Below are positions 23,801-31,688 of a DNA stretch of 64,000 bases, piece by piece. The translations under genes were made by a program, and so were the position numbers. The stretch comes from Diacronema lutheri (taxonomy: Eukaryota > Haptophyta > Pavlovophyceae > Pavlovales > Pavlovaceae). Within the stretch, counting starts at the first letter, position 1; every line of letters begins with the position of its first letter. The stretch covers positions 558,001-622,000 of the forward strand of contig JAGTXO010000010.1 in assembly GCA_019448385.1 (NCBI GenBank). Reading direction: 5' to 3'. The notes below the pieces were generated by a model. It made no database searches. It was not told the origin of the DNA and worked only from the letters and a program-made list of their open reading frames with translations.

Positions 23801-25114
23801 GACGCGCTTCGACATCTCCAACCGCGTCTTCGACTACGCCGGGCGCGAGCGGCCGCCGGCCGATCTGCCGTGGCACGCGCGGCGCTCGTGGGTTGGCCTC
23901 GCGCCGCTGCCGCGCGTGCCGCTCCCGGGCCGGCAGCCCGTCACGTCGGTGGTGACGGACGGCGTCGCCGTGCACGCCGTCGGGACCGTCCTCGTGCCGA
24001 AAGCGCAGGCGCCGGCCGGCGGCTCGGGCGTCCTGCACCGCTGGCGCCGGCCGGACGGGCGCATCGCCGTCGCGCTCGGCTCCGAGCTGCGGCGGGCGAT
24101 CGACGTCGAGGCGGCGGTCGTCGTCGCGGCCGACCCGAACATGGGCAACATCACCACCTACTCTGCGCACGTCGGGCGGGCGGCCGTCTGGCGGCAGTTC
24201 ACGCAGCGCGCGCGCGCGCGCGCCGCGGGCTTTGCGCGCGAGACGGCCAAGACCAACGCGGCGCGGCGGCGCGTGCGCAAGGACGGGCGCGGCGAGGAGT
24301 TCAGCGTGGAGGCGGACGAGGCGCGGCTTGGCGAGGCGCACAGCGCCAAGGTGCTCGACGCGGGCAAATACATCGCCTTCCACCGCGAGAGCGCGCGGGT
24401 GCGCGAGCGCGCCGCCGAGCACGTGTACGACGCGCCGGCGCGCCGCAAGGAGCGCTGGCGGCGCGACAGCGGCGGGCGGTCCAACGCGGCGTGCGTCGCC
24501 GAGGCGCTCATCGCGGCGCACTGCGTCGACGGCGTGACGCGCGACCGGCTGCTCGTGTGCGTGGGCAAGTGGCTGCGCGACCACAAGGGCGCGCAGCCCA
24601 AGGGCGCGCCGCCCGCCTTCCAGGTGGGGCTGCTGCGCGAGCTGCGGCGGCGCGGCGTCGCGGCCGTCTTCGTGCCCGAGCCGTACACGTCGATGCATTG
24701 CTCGATGCCGCGGCTCGCCAAGGGCGGCAGGCTGCAGCGCTGCGGCGCGGAGCTCGCGCAGAACCCGCGCCTGCCCGTGGCAAAGGGCGGCACGCGCACG
24801 GTGCACGCGCTCGTCATCTGCCCGGCGTGCAACGGCGGCAAGAAGCCCGTGCACCGCGACTACAACGCCGCGCGCAACATCTTCTACGACGTGCACGACA
24901 TGGCGGCGCACGCGGCCGGGCGCGACACCACGTCGACGCCTGAGCGCTTTGCCCTCGTGCTCGCCTGGTGGGCGCGCGGCGAGGTGTGGGAGCGTGAGGA
25001 GCGCATGGTGCACGGCGAGGGCGACGACTGCGACGACGAGTGCGACGGCGACGACGAGGGCGACGACGAGGGCGACGACGACGACGACGACGACGGCAGC
25101 GGCGACGGCGGCGG

Positions 25115-25147
<33 letters not shown>

Positions 25148-25334
25148 AGGCGGCGGCGGCGACGACGACGATGACGGCGGGGGAGGCGGCGGCGGCGACG
25201 GCGGTGGCGACGACGGCGGCGGGCGCGGCGGCGGTGGCGGCGGCGGCTCTCGCGCCCGCACCCCCGCCCGCGGAGCTGCCAGCGCCAGTGCCGGCGGCGG
25301 CAGCGCGCGCGGGCCGAAGCGCGGCCGGCGTTGA
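6612..25334 (+). CDS. Giant multidomain protein: C48-like, C48-like, YqaJ, chromodomain, Fanzor
   Basis: By my reconstruction three exons (6612-10184, 10318-23457, 23610-25334) give about 6,145 codons. The 5' end is undefined because no ATG opens the frame at 6612, so an upstream exon is likely. Intron 1 (10185-10317, GT-AG) joins two halves of an Ala/Arg-rich coiled coil in phase 0. Intron 2 (23458-23609, GT-AG) joins the two halves of the Fanzor module in phase 0. Domains, by approximate residue: C48-like protease signature 70-145; hydrophobic membrane-type segment 1061-1085; second C48-like domain near 2400-2545; PD-(D/E)XK nuclease of the YqaJ type 3923-4111; chromodomain 5143-5202; Fanzor 5313-6145. 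Long Ala/Pro/Gly linkers separate them, with a Lys/Arg-rich, nuclear-localisation-like patch near 19950-20010. A 13 kb frame free of stops is less surprising at this GC content, but recognisable domains all lie in that same frame. It may be one polyprotein or several genes with unseen starts. Confidence 0.6.
13431..13690 (+). repeat. Imperfect tandem repeats coding for Ala/Pro-rich units
   Basis: Four to five imperfect units of roughly 60 bases encode variants of FAPAADGVFPAPLVAAA within the giant frame. Units differ by substitutions and small in-frame length changes, so the reading frame has been kept through expansion. It reads as a flexible linker upstream of the second protease-like domain. 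Confidence 0.7.
13900..14424 (+). other. C48/Ulp1-like protease domain B in the giant protein
   Basis: This is a better match than domain A to the C48 layout. SGHFTALRLV has its His codon at 14161; YDAVLVDTLASPCRQ has its Asp codon at 14230; QRGATCGLAIVGALND has its Cys codon at 14368 and a Gln a few residues before it, as in the Q-x(n)-CG box of Ulp1-like enzymes. All lie in the same frame as the YqaJ, chromodomain and Fanzor parts. Proposed role: cleavage of SUMO/ubiquitin-like modifiers or processing of the giant protein itself (inference). Two such domains, A and B, in one protein suggest internal duplication or separate capture. Confidence 0.55.
14585..14817 (+). repeat. GCC/CCG trinucleotide tract coding poly-Ala and poly-Pro
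   Basis: A dense GCC/CCG-repeat stretch in the giant frame encodes runs of Ala interrupted by a PPPPPPPPP block. A similar CCG/CCC-rich Pro/Ala tract recurs at about 20330-20440. Both behave as disordered linkers and lie in frame. Confidence 0.8.
18511..19077 (+). other. YqaJ-type (lambda exonuclease family) nuclease domain
   Basis: The segment begins SPRWHDERWEEVTGSKVGD and shows the YqaJ-type motifs in order. A GILGEAVALRKLA helix contributes a Glu; FSPDGL contributes the metal-binding Asp; VLVEVKTL gives the E-x-K core; RDQLQLGMHVLG gives the Gln-containing helix after the core; then a YVQYLRHEDRIVVHVV strand. Family knowledge: these PD-(D/E)XK enzymes are 5'-3' exonucleases acting in phage-, virus- and transposon-borne recombination, usually with an annealing protein. 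All core residues expected of an active enzyme are visible. No annealing partner is visible in this window. Confidence 0.8.
22171..22350 (+). other. Chromodomain upstream of the Fanzor module
   Basis: TYEVEAVVDERRKAGKKV is followed by FQFRIRWRGYDESADTWEPE and an SSDLVAQF end. This has the classical chromodomain shape: a YEVE strand, RWRGY, a DTWEPE box and a C-terminal helix. The aromatic positions (Tyr, Trp, Tyr) that hold methyl-lysine are present. Family knowledge: chromodomains bind methylated histone tails and in retroelements steer integration into chromatin. Here it could tether the fused nuclease to chromatin (inference). Confidence 0.85.
22681..25334 (+). CDS. Fanzor module (eukaryotic TnpB-like RNA-guided nuclease)
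   Basis: Roughly 830 residues, joined across an intron at 23458-23609 that links ...RPPRYN to VPRNVRLTAN. The C-terminal half carries the full TnpB/Fanzor RuvC set: VVAADPNMGN (Asp codon 24132), FVPEPYTSMHC (Glu codon 24678), and HRDYNAARNI (Asp codon 24858). Between the last two a zinc ribbon is formed by Cys residues in MHCSM, QRCGAE and CPACNGG. The N-terminal half has basic helical segments expected of the guide-binding part. It ends in a very acidic Asp/Gly tail of about 90 residues and a basic RGPKRGRR end before TGA at 25332. Family knowledge: Fanzors cut DNA guided by an RNA encoded next to or overlapping their 3' end. All catalytic residues are intact. Its in-frame joining to a chromodomain and upstream domains is unusual. 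Confidence 0.88.
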
Positions 25335-25742
25335 CGCACGGCCGAGCCGCGCAGCGGTCGACGCTTTGCGGGCTCTGCCCAGGTCGCGCGCGGCTGGCGA
25401 CGCGTACCGCATTCGGCACGCCCGTGCACGCCGCCACCCGTGGCCGAGCGCGCCGCACCAGCCGGCCCGCTCCAACCGCCGTGCGGATCACGGACGCTCG
25501 CTACGGCTCGTCGGCGCGCGTCACCTGCGCCGGCGGCCACGGCGCCGTCTGCTCCGGCCTCGTCGCGAGCAGCCCGACCGCTGCTCGCCGCCCGCACGCC
25601 GCCGCAGCAACGCTGCGCGTCGTGCTCCCCCGCTCGCCAAACGCGAAGAGCTCCCTCACAAGGACGTCCTTCCGAATGGCCCGCGCTGCACTCGGGGCGC
25701 TCGATCGTGCCCCTGATCGGATTTGGCTTGACCATCTATACC
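25335..25742 (+). ncRNA. Candidate Fanzor guide (omega) RNA region at the element end
   Basis: The 408 bp from the Fanzor stop to the element end encode no recognised protein. They are about 95% conserved in the second copy at 46617-47304, which keeps this part plus only the acidic tail of the ORF. In TnpB and Fanzor systems the guide-RNA scaffold lies at the 3' end of, or just after, the nuclease gene, and the guide is the sequence directly beyond the element end. By that rule the scaffold would end at ...TTGACCATCTATACC and the guide at this site would start ATACGTGACTTGACG, in the RED/IK 5' region. The position matches the rule; structure and expression are not shown here. Confidence 0.5.
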
Positions 25743-25792
25743 ATACGTGACTTGACGAGAGCCGGCGTCAGCCGCCATCGTGGCGAGCGGCG
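25743..25792 (+). promoter_or_regulatory. 50-bp gap between element end and RED/IK start
   Basis: Only about 50 bp separate the element's right end from the RED/IK ATG at 25793. A TATA-like CTATACC straddles the junction at about 25735-25742. Because other promoters in this window fit in 50-110 bp, the RED/IK core promoter must lie partly within the element end, or the gene is driven from inside it (inference). Confidence 0.45.
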
Positions 25793-28390
25793 ATGGACAA
25801 CGCGACATTCAAGAGCTTCCTCGAGGGGAGAGCAAAGGCGGGAGACGGAGAGGGGCCGGGCGCAGACGCTGCGGAGCGTGCCGCCGCGCGCAAGGCCGCC
25901 GCTCGCGCCCGCTTCGAGCGCAAGCAGCTCTACCTTGAGAAGCAGCAGGCCGCGAGGGGCGCGGGCGCTGGGTCGAGCGGCGACGGCAGCGCAGCCGGCG
26001 GGTACAGGGATCGTGCGGCGGAGAGGCGGCGCACGAGCGCCACCGAGCGGCTCGAGGACGCGGTTGCCCTGCCCGACAGCTATGCGTGGGATCTCGGCGC
26101 AGCTGGGGCCGGCGCGCGCGGCGGCGCACCGCCGCTCGCCGTGCCCGCCGCCACCTCGGACGGCACGGCCGCCGACGCGCAGGCCACGCTCGCGTCGGAG
26201 GCTCACCGGCGCGCGATACTCGAGTCCAAGTACCTGGGTGGCGACGTGAGCCGCACGCACCTGGTGAAGGGCCTCGACTTTGCACTGCTCGCACGCGTGC
26301 GCGACGAGGAGCGCGCGACGGGCGGCGTGGCGGGCGGCGCGGCGGGCGGCGCGGCGGGCGCGGCGCGCAAGGCGGCTGGCGCGAGCGGCGCGGCGGCCGA
26401 CAGCGCGGCGCGCGGCTGGACGGACGTCAAGCGAGACAGCGCACAGGACGGCCGCAAGGTGGATGCAAACCCAGGCGCGGGCACGGCGCCGCCCGCCGCG
26501 TGGCTCGGGCAGGGCCGTGCGGCAGGCGGCAGCGAGCTGGGCTCGTGCGGCGCGCACAAATTGCGCGCTCCGGACGGTGACAGCGTCATGCCCGACGCGG
26601 CCGCAGCGGTGACGAACGACCCGTTTTGCGCGCGTATCCTACGAGCCGTCGCCATCGCTGCGACCAACGCCACCGTTTCAACCGTTTCAGCAGAGCGCGG
26701 CGCGAGTGCGAGCGCGCGACGCACCGCCGCGTTCCGCGCGCACGAGACGGTGCTCTCGTACGAGCTGCAGGGCAGCGCGGCGCCTGCCGAGCTCGCCGTG
26801 CACAAGGCGCACGCAGCGCGCGCCACAATGCGAGCTGAGGCGATGGGGCGCCGTGCCGCCGACGCCATCGCTGCCGACGCCATTGCTGCCGACGCCATTG
26901 CTCGCGGGTCGACGGTTGGCGCGGAGGCGGCTGACGAGGAGCTGGAGGAGGAGGAGGAGGCGCGCGCCGCGCTCGCCGCGCTGGGCACGTGGGAGCGCGT
27001 CGGGCCCGACGTGCCGACCGTCGTCGTGTTGGCGGGCCGCGAAGACGTGGCAGAGCGCGCGCGCGTCGCCTTGCGGAGCTCGTGTGGCCTGTGCGCGGGT
27101 GCGAGCGCCGGCGCGGCACGCTCGGTGCAAAGCGGCGAGGACGGACGCGCGCCGGCGCGGCTGCAGGCGGGAATGACGGCCGCGCAGCTCCGTGCGCTCA
27201 TTCTCGCTCTGCGCATCGGCGAGGGGAGCAACGGGATGAACGGCGGTGGATCAGCGGGCTCGGCGCGTCGGTCGGCCGCCGCCGCCGGCACGTCGGGTGG
27301 CGAAGGCGCGGGATGGCCGCCGTGGGCGGGGAGCAAGGTGGCCGTGTTCCGCAAGCCGCCGCCGCGCCGCCGGCGCGAAGCGGCCGAGCGCGACGGCGGC
27401 GGCGACGGCGGTGGTGCGGCTGCGACGGTCGCGCGCGACGCGCACGCCGCCCACGGCTCCGGGGGGCCCGCCGGCGTTGCGACCGGCGTTGCGGCCGTCG
27501 CAGGCGCGGCACCGCCGCCCGTGCCTCCTGCGCCCACGCACGTGGCCGTGGTGGACAAGGCGCCAACGGCCAAGACGCACGCCAAGCCCGCAATCACGAT
27601 GGCGGCCAAGATTTTTGATGACGTGTCCTCGGATGACGACGCGCCAGCGGCCATTGGCGCGGGCGCGCTCGCCGAGCGCGCGCGCGCGCTTGACGCGGCG
27701 CGCGGCAGTGACAGCGACGACGACGACAGCGACGGGGCCGTTGGGGTGGATGCGCCGCCCGCGGGCAAGCACAGCGCGCAGCACAACGCGCAACGCAACG
27801 CGCTCGACCTCGCGTGGCAGTCCCTACCGGATGACGTGCGCGCGCGAGAGGGCGCCAAGCGCGCAGAGGCGGCGGCTGGCCGTGCGGCGCGTTCGGAGCT
27901 CGAGCTGGAGCTCGCGGCTGCCAAGGGGCGGCTGCTCGGCGTGGACGAGGATGACGACGACGACGAAGACGGGGGCGCGCGCGGCTGGCGCGACCGCGGC
28001 GCGGGCGGAGCCGACGCATACGCCGAGTTGCTTCCAGGGGCTGGCGGTTTCGGCTTGGCGGACATGCAGGGCGGATCGGACGACGAGGAGGAGGCGGTGG
28101 CGGAGGCGCGCGGGCGCGTGGTCGGCGCGGACGGCAAGCTCAGCCTCGTCGTCGACGCGTCGCTCGGCGGCGTGGCTTCGGCCGGCGGAGGCGACGGAGG
28201 TGACGGACAGGCGCTCAGTCGGAAGCAACGTCGGGAGCTGCTCAAACGCACGGCGGCGAAACGGCCGCAGGACCCGGACCGGAAGCTTGATCAGGAGCTC
28301 AGCAAGATCGAGAAGCTGCTCGAGGAGAAGGCGCAGAAGGCCGAGCGCGCCGCGAAGCGCGCGCGCTCGGGGCCCGAGCCGTCGCCGTAG
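25793..28390 (+). CDS. IK: RED/IK spliceosomal protein
   Basis: 865 residues, no intron. The RED N-terminal domain is clear: YRDRAAERR near residue 70, then ILESKYLGGDVSRTHLVKG followed by LDFALLARVRDEE near residues 143-175, a near-signature match to animal and plant RED. The middle is acidic and disordered (EEEEE, SDDDDSD). A YAELLPG-type segment followed by acidic residues (near residue 745) corresponds to the YAECYPG part of the RED C-terminal region, and the protein ends in RKLDQELSKIEKLLEEK, like the conserved final helix. Family knowledge: RED is a component of the precatalytic spliceosome (B complex) and acts with SMU1 in the nucleus. It is longer than the ~560-residue human protein because of Ala/Gly-rich inserts. 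The gene lies immediately after the mobile element, which ends about 50 bp before its ATG. Confidence 0.88.
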   Translation: MDNATFKSFLEGRAKAGDGEGPGADAAERAAARKAAARARFERKQLYLEKQQAARGAGAGSSGDGSAAGGYRDRAAERRRTSATERLEDAVALPDSYAWDLGAAGAGARGGAPPLAVPAATSDGTAADAQATLASEAHRRAILESKYLGGDVSRTHLVKGLDFALLARVRDEERATGGVAGGAAGGAAGAARKAAGASGAAADSAARGWTDVKRDSAQDGRKVDANPGAGTAPPAAWLGQGRAAGGSELGSCGAHKLRAPDGDSVMPDAAAAVTNDPFCARILRAVAIAATNATVSTVSAERGASASARRTAAFRAHETVLSYELQGSAAPAELAVHKAHAARATMRAEAMGRRAADAIAADAIAADAIARGSTVGAEAADEELEEEEEARAALAALGTWERVGPDVPTVVVLAGREDVAERARVALRSSCGLCAGASAGAARSVQSGEDGRAPARLQAGMTAAQLRALILALRIGEGSNGMNGGGSAGSARRSAAAAGTSGGEGAGWPPWAGSKVAVFRKPPPRRRREAAERDGGGDGGGAAATVARDAHAAHGSGGPAGVATGVAAVAGAAPPPVPPAPTHVAVVDKAPTAKTHAKPAITMAAKIFDDVSSDDDAPAAIGAGALAERARALDAARGSDSDDDDSDGAVGVDAPPAGKHSAQHNAQRNALDLAWQSLPDDVRAREGAKRAEAAAGRAARSELELELAAAKGRLLGVDEDDDDDEDGGARGWRDRGAGGADAYAELLPGAGGFGLADMQGGSDDEEEAVAEARGRVVGADGKLSLVVDASLGGVASAGGGDGGDGQALSRKQRRELLKRTAAKRPQDPDRKLDQELSKIEKLLEEKAQKAERAAKRARSGPEPSP

Positions 28391-28468
28391 CTATGAGCCT
28401 ACCACTGGCCTTTTGTCACGTGGTCTTTGTCACGCTGTCCCAGTCCCTGTCGCATGCCGCACGGCGCC

Positions 28469-29641
28469 CTACGCTGGCGTGGCCGCGCCGTGCGCGCCCA
28501 CTGCGCACCCTGCCGCCGCGCTGGCCGCTGCGGCTGCCCCCCCCGGCGACGGCGAACGCGGCCGCTGCCGCGACGTGCCATCGGGCGCCTCGAGCCCGAT
28601 CAGGCCAAGGCGGCCATCGCGGAAATCGCGCAGCAGCATCGTCTCGGCGCGCGTCAGGTCGCCCCCGCAGCGCTCCTCGGCAACGCGCTCGAGGAAGGCT
28701 TCGGCACTCTGTTCAGCCAGCCCGTGGCCGTAGCGCGCCTCCAGGGCGTCCGGCGGGATGTAGCCGGATTTGGCGGCGCGCAGCTCTTCGATGAGAGTGA
28801 GCGCGACGGCGCGCGTGTCATACGCGGCGGCGCCAATGTCGTCGCACACGGCGAGCATGTAGGCCGAGCGCTGCCCCACCTGCTTGGCGGGAATGATGCC
28901 CGGTGTGTCGAGGAGCTGCAGCTGGGGCTGCTTGCCACCGGCCGACGCGCGCACGCCCGTCTTCCGCGCGCCGAACGCGGCCCAATTGAAGGAGCGCGTG
29001 ACGCCCGCGCGGTTCTCCGACTTGCACTTCGCGCGGCCGATCAGCCGATTGATCAGCGCCGACTTGCCCACGTTCGGGAAGCCAAGGACGCACGCGCGCA
29101 CGGGCCGTGGGAGCAGGCCCTTTGCGGCGCGGCGCTCGTTCACGCCCTTGCCGGCGTGCATGATGGCGCGCTTGAGCTCGTCGACGCCCTTGCCCTCCTT
29201 TGCGTTCACCCAGTGCGCCTCCACCGCCTCCTCGCGCAGCTGGCGCGCCCAATCCTGCGCGACGGACGTCGGGACCGAGTCGCACCGGTTCATGACGAGG
29301 ATGTGCGCGCGGTTGCCGACCCACGTGCGGATGAGCGGGTGGTTGGTCGACATTGGGATGCGCGAATCGCGGAGCTCGATCACCACGTCGACTAGCTTGA
29401 GCATGTCCAGCAGCTGCCGCTCCGCGCGCGCGATGTGCCCCGGGTACCATGAGATGATCGGCCGCCACCCCCATTGAGGCGTCGCGGGCTCGCGGTCCGA
29501 CATCCGCGCGCGGCCGCTACCGGCGGCGCGCGCGTGCAGCGCGGAGCTGAGCACGGCGGTGGGGCTCCCGGCGCCGCGCACGAGCGGCGATATCCGCGCG
29601 CTCTGCACGACGGCGTGGCAGATCAGCAGGCCGAGCGCCAT
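28469..29641 (-). CDS. RbgA/YlqF-type circularly permuted GTPase, probably plastid
   Basis: 390 residues, no intron. The G motifs occur in permuted order: G4 as MNRCD, an NAKEG G5-like box, G1 as GFPNVGKSAL, G2 in AGVTRSFN, and G3 as LLDTPGI. The family opening ISWYPGHIARAERQL precedes them. The C-terminal part (AICDDIG-like AVCDDIGAAAYD, then a DFRDGRLGLIGLE end) resembles plant plastid RbgA-like GTPases more than mitochondrial MTG1. Role in the family: assembly of the large ribosomal subunit. I start at the ATG at 29641, which adds a hydrophobic then Arg/Ser-rich leader suited to organelle import; an inner ATG at 29503 is possible. It is head-to-head with the next gene (69 bp apart) and ends 78 bp from RED/IK. 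Confidence 0.85.
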   Translation of the reverse strand: MALGLLICHAVVQSARISPLVRGAGSPTAVLSSALHARAAGSGRARMSDREPATPQWGWRPIISWYPGHIARAERQLLDMLKLVDVVIELRDSRIPMSTNHPLIRTWVGNRAHILVMNRCDSVPTSVAQDWARQLREEAVEAHWVNAKEGKGVDELKRAIMHAGKGVNERRAAKGLLPRPVRACVLGFPNVGKSALINRLIGRAKCKSENRAGVTRSFNWAAFGARKTGVRASAGGKQPQLQLLDTPGIIPAKQVGQRSAYMLAVCDDIGAAAYDTRAVALTLIEELRAAKSGYIPPDALEARYGHGLAEQSAEAFLERVAEERCGGDLTRAETMLLRDFRDGRLGLIGLEAPDGTSRQRPRSPSPGGAAAAASAAAGCAVGAHGAATPA

Positions 29642-29710
29642 CCCTTCCCAGGAAGGCGTCCGACCAACCTCCCACGTCGTTTTCTCCTCCAGGGGTTGGT
29701 TACGCTCAGG
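29642..29710. promoter_or_regulatory. 69-bp bidirectional promoter region
   Basis: This is the whole space between two divergent ATGs (29641 minus, 29711 plus). It is pyrimidine-rich on the + strand (CGTTTTCTCCTCC); no TATA box is seen. Its size is typical for head-to-head pairs in this window. Confidence 0.5.
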
Positions 29711-31231
29711 ATGGCGGATGCGGCCGACGAGGCGGCGCGCACCAGACTCAAGCTGGCAGCCGACGACGCCACGCTCGGCGCGAAGCCGATCGACCGCAAC
29801 GTGCATGCTTCCATCCTGCCGCAATACCTCACCTTCCAGGCCGCCAAGGCGGTGATCGCGACGCACTGCATGTTTGTCGTCTATACCTTCCGCTGCGCGC
29901 AGGAGCTCGCGACGGCGCGCACGATCGACCTACACCCGCAATCGTGGCGGCCGCGGCTCGCGCGATACCGCGCGGCGTCGGCGCCACGCACCCACATGTT
30001 TATCAAGCCGCGGGCCGACGCCGCGCCCGCGATGCGGATAGGCTTGATCGGATGCGGCGTTGTCGGCCGCACGATCGTCGAGAGCCTCCTCGACTCGGGG
30101 CTCACGCAGCCGAGCGACCTGGCGATCTCGACGCGGACGACCACGCGCGTGAGCGACCTGTCGCGCCAGGGCGTGATCACCCTCTTTGACAACGTCGCCG
30201 TCGCGTCCGACTCGAATATCCTCTTCGTGTGCGTGCTCTCGCCGCAGCTGAACGCGCTCGCCGCCGAGCTGCGCGACGCGCTCCGGCCGTGCACGCTGAT
30301 CGTCGTCGTCGCCGCGGCGCTGCCCACGGCGAAGATGCGCGCACTCTTTCCGCACAACCACGTCGTGCACGCGAGCAGCGTCAACGTGCCGCGCCTCCGC
30401 GCCGAGTTGAGCGTCGACCGCGCCGTGCGCGCACGCGACCGCGCGCGCGCGCTTGTGATGGCTTCGCTCACGGCCGAGCACGCGCCGCCTGCCGCTGCAG
30501 ACGCGCCGGCCGGCACGGACGTTGAAATTGGCGCCGAAGACGCCGCCGATGCCGAAGACGCCGCCGGTGCCGAGCCCGCAGCACCGGCGGCGTCTTCGGC
30601 GCCGCCGGTGCGGATGTTGAAGTCGACGCGGACGTTGACCGACGATGCGTCCTCGCGCGTGCCCGCAGCGGAGCCGCCGGCCGAAGGCGCGCGCAAGGCC
30701 GGCGATGGCGACGCGGCCGCGCCGGCCGACGACGACGTCGGCTTTGTCGCGCCCGCCGCGATCCACCCGTCCTACTTGATCCGAGGCCCGGAGCACATCG
30801 TCAACCTGGCCGCGTCCCACGCCTCCGAGCTGTGGGTCGGCGCGCTCACGGCGGCACTCGACGTTGCGCTGCTTGGCGCCGAGTTCGATCCAGACGAGCG
30901 CAAGTTGGTCTGCCTCAAGGCGGCGCTCGGGCCGGAGCTGCATGGCGACCGGGTGCTGCAGAGCATTGACGTGCTCGACTCGCAGCGCGCCGTCGTCCCC
31001 GGCAACTTGCCGCCCGCGCAGATGCAGGCCGCGCGGCTCGAGCACGAGGATGCTGCGCGCACGGCGGCGTCTCAGGCGCTCACAGCCAGCGTCCGTGCCA
31101 ACCTGCAGCTCGCCATCTCGCAATTGCACGCCAACTTTGGTGGCAGTGCGCCCGCCGTCGTCGGCGGGGCGCAGGCAGCACCGCCGGCTGAAAGCCGGGC
31201 TGGGGACGCGCTGACTGGTGGCAACGCGTAG
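29711..31231 (+). CDS. NOXRED1-like NADP-binding oxidoreductase (P5C reductase fold)
   Basis: 506 residues, no intron; ATG at 29711. The Rossmann segment MRIGLIGCGVVGRTIVESLL begins near residue 109 and contains the G-x-G-x-x-G loop. It is followed by LAISTRTTTRVSDLSRQGV and NILFVCVLSPQLN, the pattern of the P5C-reductase-like domain in NOXRED1. A variable Ala/Asp-rich insert (about residues 255-350) interrupts the protein. The C-terminal helical part (SYLIRGPEHIVNLAAS, ELWVGALTAALDVALL) is not a classical P5C-reductase dimerisation domain. NOXRED1 substrates are not established, so no reaction is assigned. Confidence 0.65.
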   Translation: MADAADEAARTRLKLAADDATLGAKPIDRNVHASILPQYLTFQAAKAVIATHCMFVVYTFRCAQELATARTIDLHPQSWRPRLARYRAASAPRTHMFIKPRADAAPAMRIGLIGCGVVGRTIVESLLDSGLTQPSDLAISTRTTTRVSDLSRQGVITLFDNVAVASDSNILFVCVLSPQLNALAAELRDALRPCTLIVVVAAALPTAKMRALFPHNHVVHASSVNVPRLRAELSVDRAVRARDRARALVMASLTAEHAPPAAADAPAGTDVEIGAEDAADAEDAAGAEPAAPAASSAPPVRMLKSTRTLTDDASSRVPAAEPPAEGARKAGDGDAAAPADDDVGFVAPAAIHPSYLIRGPEHIVNLAASHASELWVGALTAALDVALLGAEFDPDERKLVCLKAALGPELHGDRVLQSIDVLDSQRAVVPGNLPPAQMQAARLEHEDAARTAASQALTASVRANLQLAISQLHANFGGSAPAVVGGAQAAPPAESRAGDALTGGNA

Positions 31232-31688
31232 TGACGCATTTCGCGCGTCAACGTTGAGTCAACGGCAGAGTGGACTGAGGGGAGGGAGAAGGAGGGATGT
31301 CAAAATCGACCCTCGTACGCTAGGCAGCTGAAACCGCACCAAAAGCGAAGCTCAGTTTTAAAGCGCCTCAACTGGCGTCCCCCTCCCCGTCGCTGCACAG
31401 AGCGCGCCGCCGCCGCCACCGACCCCGAACCCGCGCCGCCACCGCCGGTCCATACTCCCCCCTGCTTTCCATAGTTCTCCCCGCCTCCTTCCCACCCCTC
31501 CCCTGCCCCTCCCGCCCGGCCAATGGCCGGTCGCTCCGCCCTCGCCACCGGGCATGCCCTCGCCGCCCCGCGCCGCCATCGTGCCGCCCCGCGCCGCCAT
31601 CGTGCCGGCGCGCGCGACAAGCGCGCCGCACAGCTCCAAGGCCATGGCGCGGCGTTGTGGCGCTCGCGCGCACGCCCCGTTCGTGCGC
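31232..31688. other. Intergenic, between convergent genes
   Basis: 457 bp between the stop of the NOXRED1-like gene and the stop of importin-beta. It contains a short run of the CGCCGCCATCGTGC motif that also makes up the minisatellite in the adjoining importin-beta intron. No gene is seen. Confidence 0.5.

Larger units (their letters stand above)
1..25742 (+). mobile_element. Right-hand part of a large Helitron-like, Fanzor-bearing element
   Basis: All recognisable pieces lie on the + strand in the order helicase C-terminus, ubiquitin-protease-like domain, C48-like domains, YqaJ nuclease, chromodomain, Fanzor. The left end is outside the window. The right end is set by comparison with a second copy at 46617-47304 (inverted): the two sequences agree up to ACCATCTAYACC and then diverge, placing the end at about 25742. 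Fanzor proteins are known cargo of several eukaryotic transposon classes, Helitrons among them, which fits the helicase at the start. I see no canonical Helitron CTRR terminus, so the class assignment rests on the helicase alone. It is also possible that the first 3.5 kb and the giant gene belong to two different, abutting elements. Confidence 0.7.

Noticed and set aside
25720-25742. Canonical Helitron 3' terminus (hairpin plus CTRR)
   Set aside because: The shared end reads ATCTAYACC; no CTRR end or adjacent hairpin is seen, so the class is left open.
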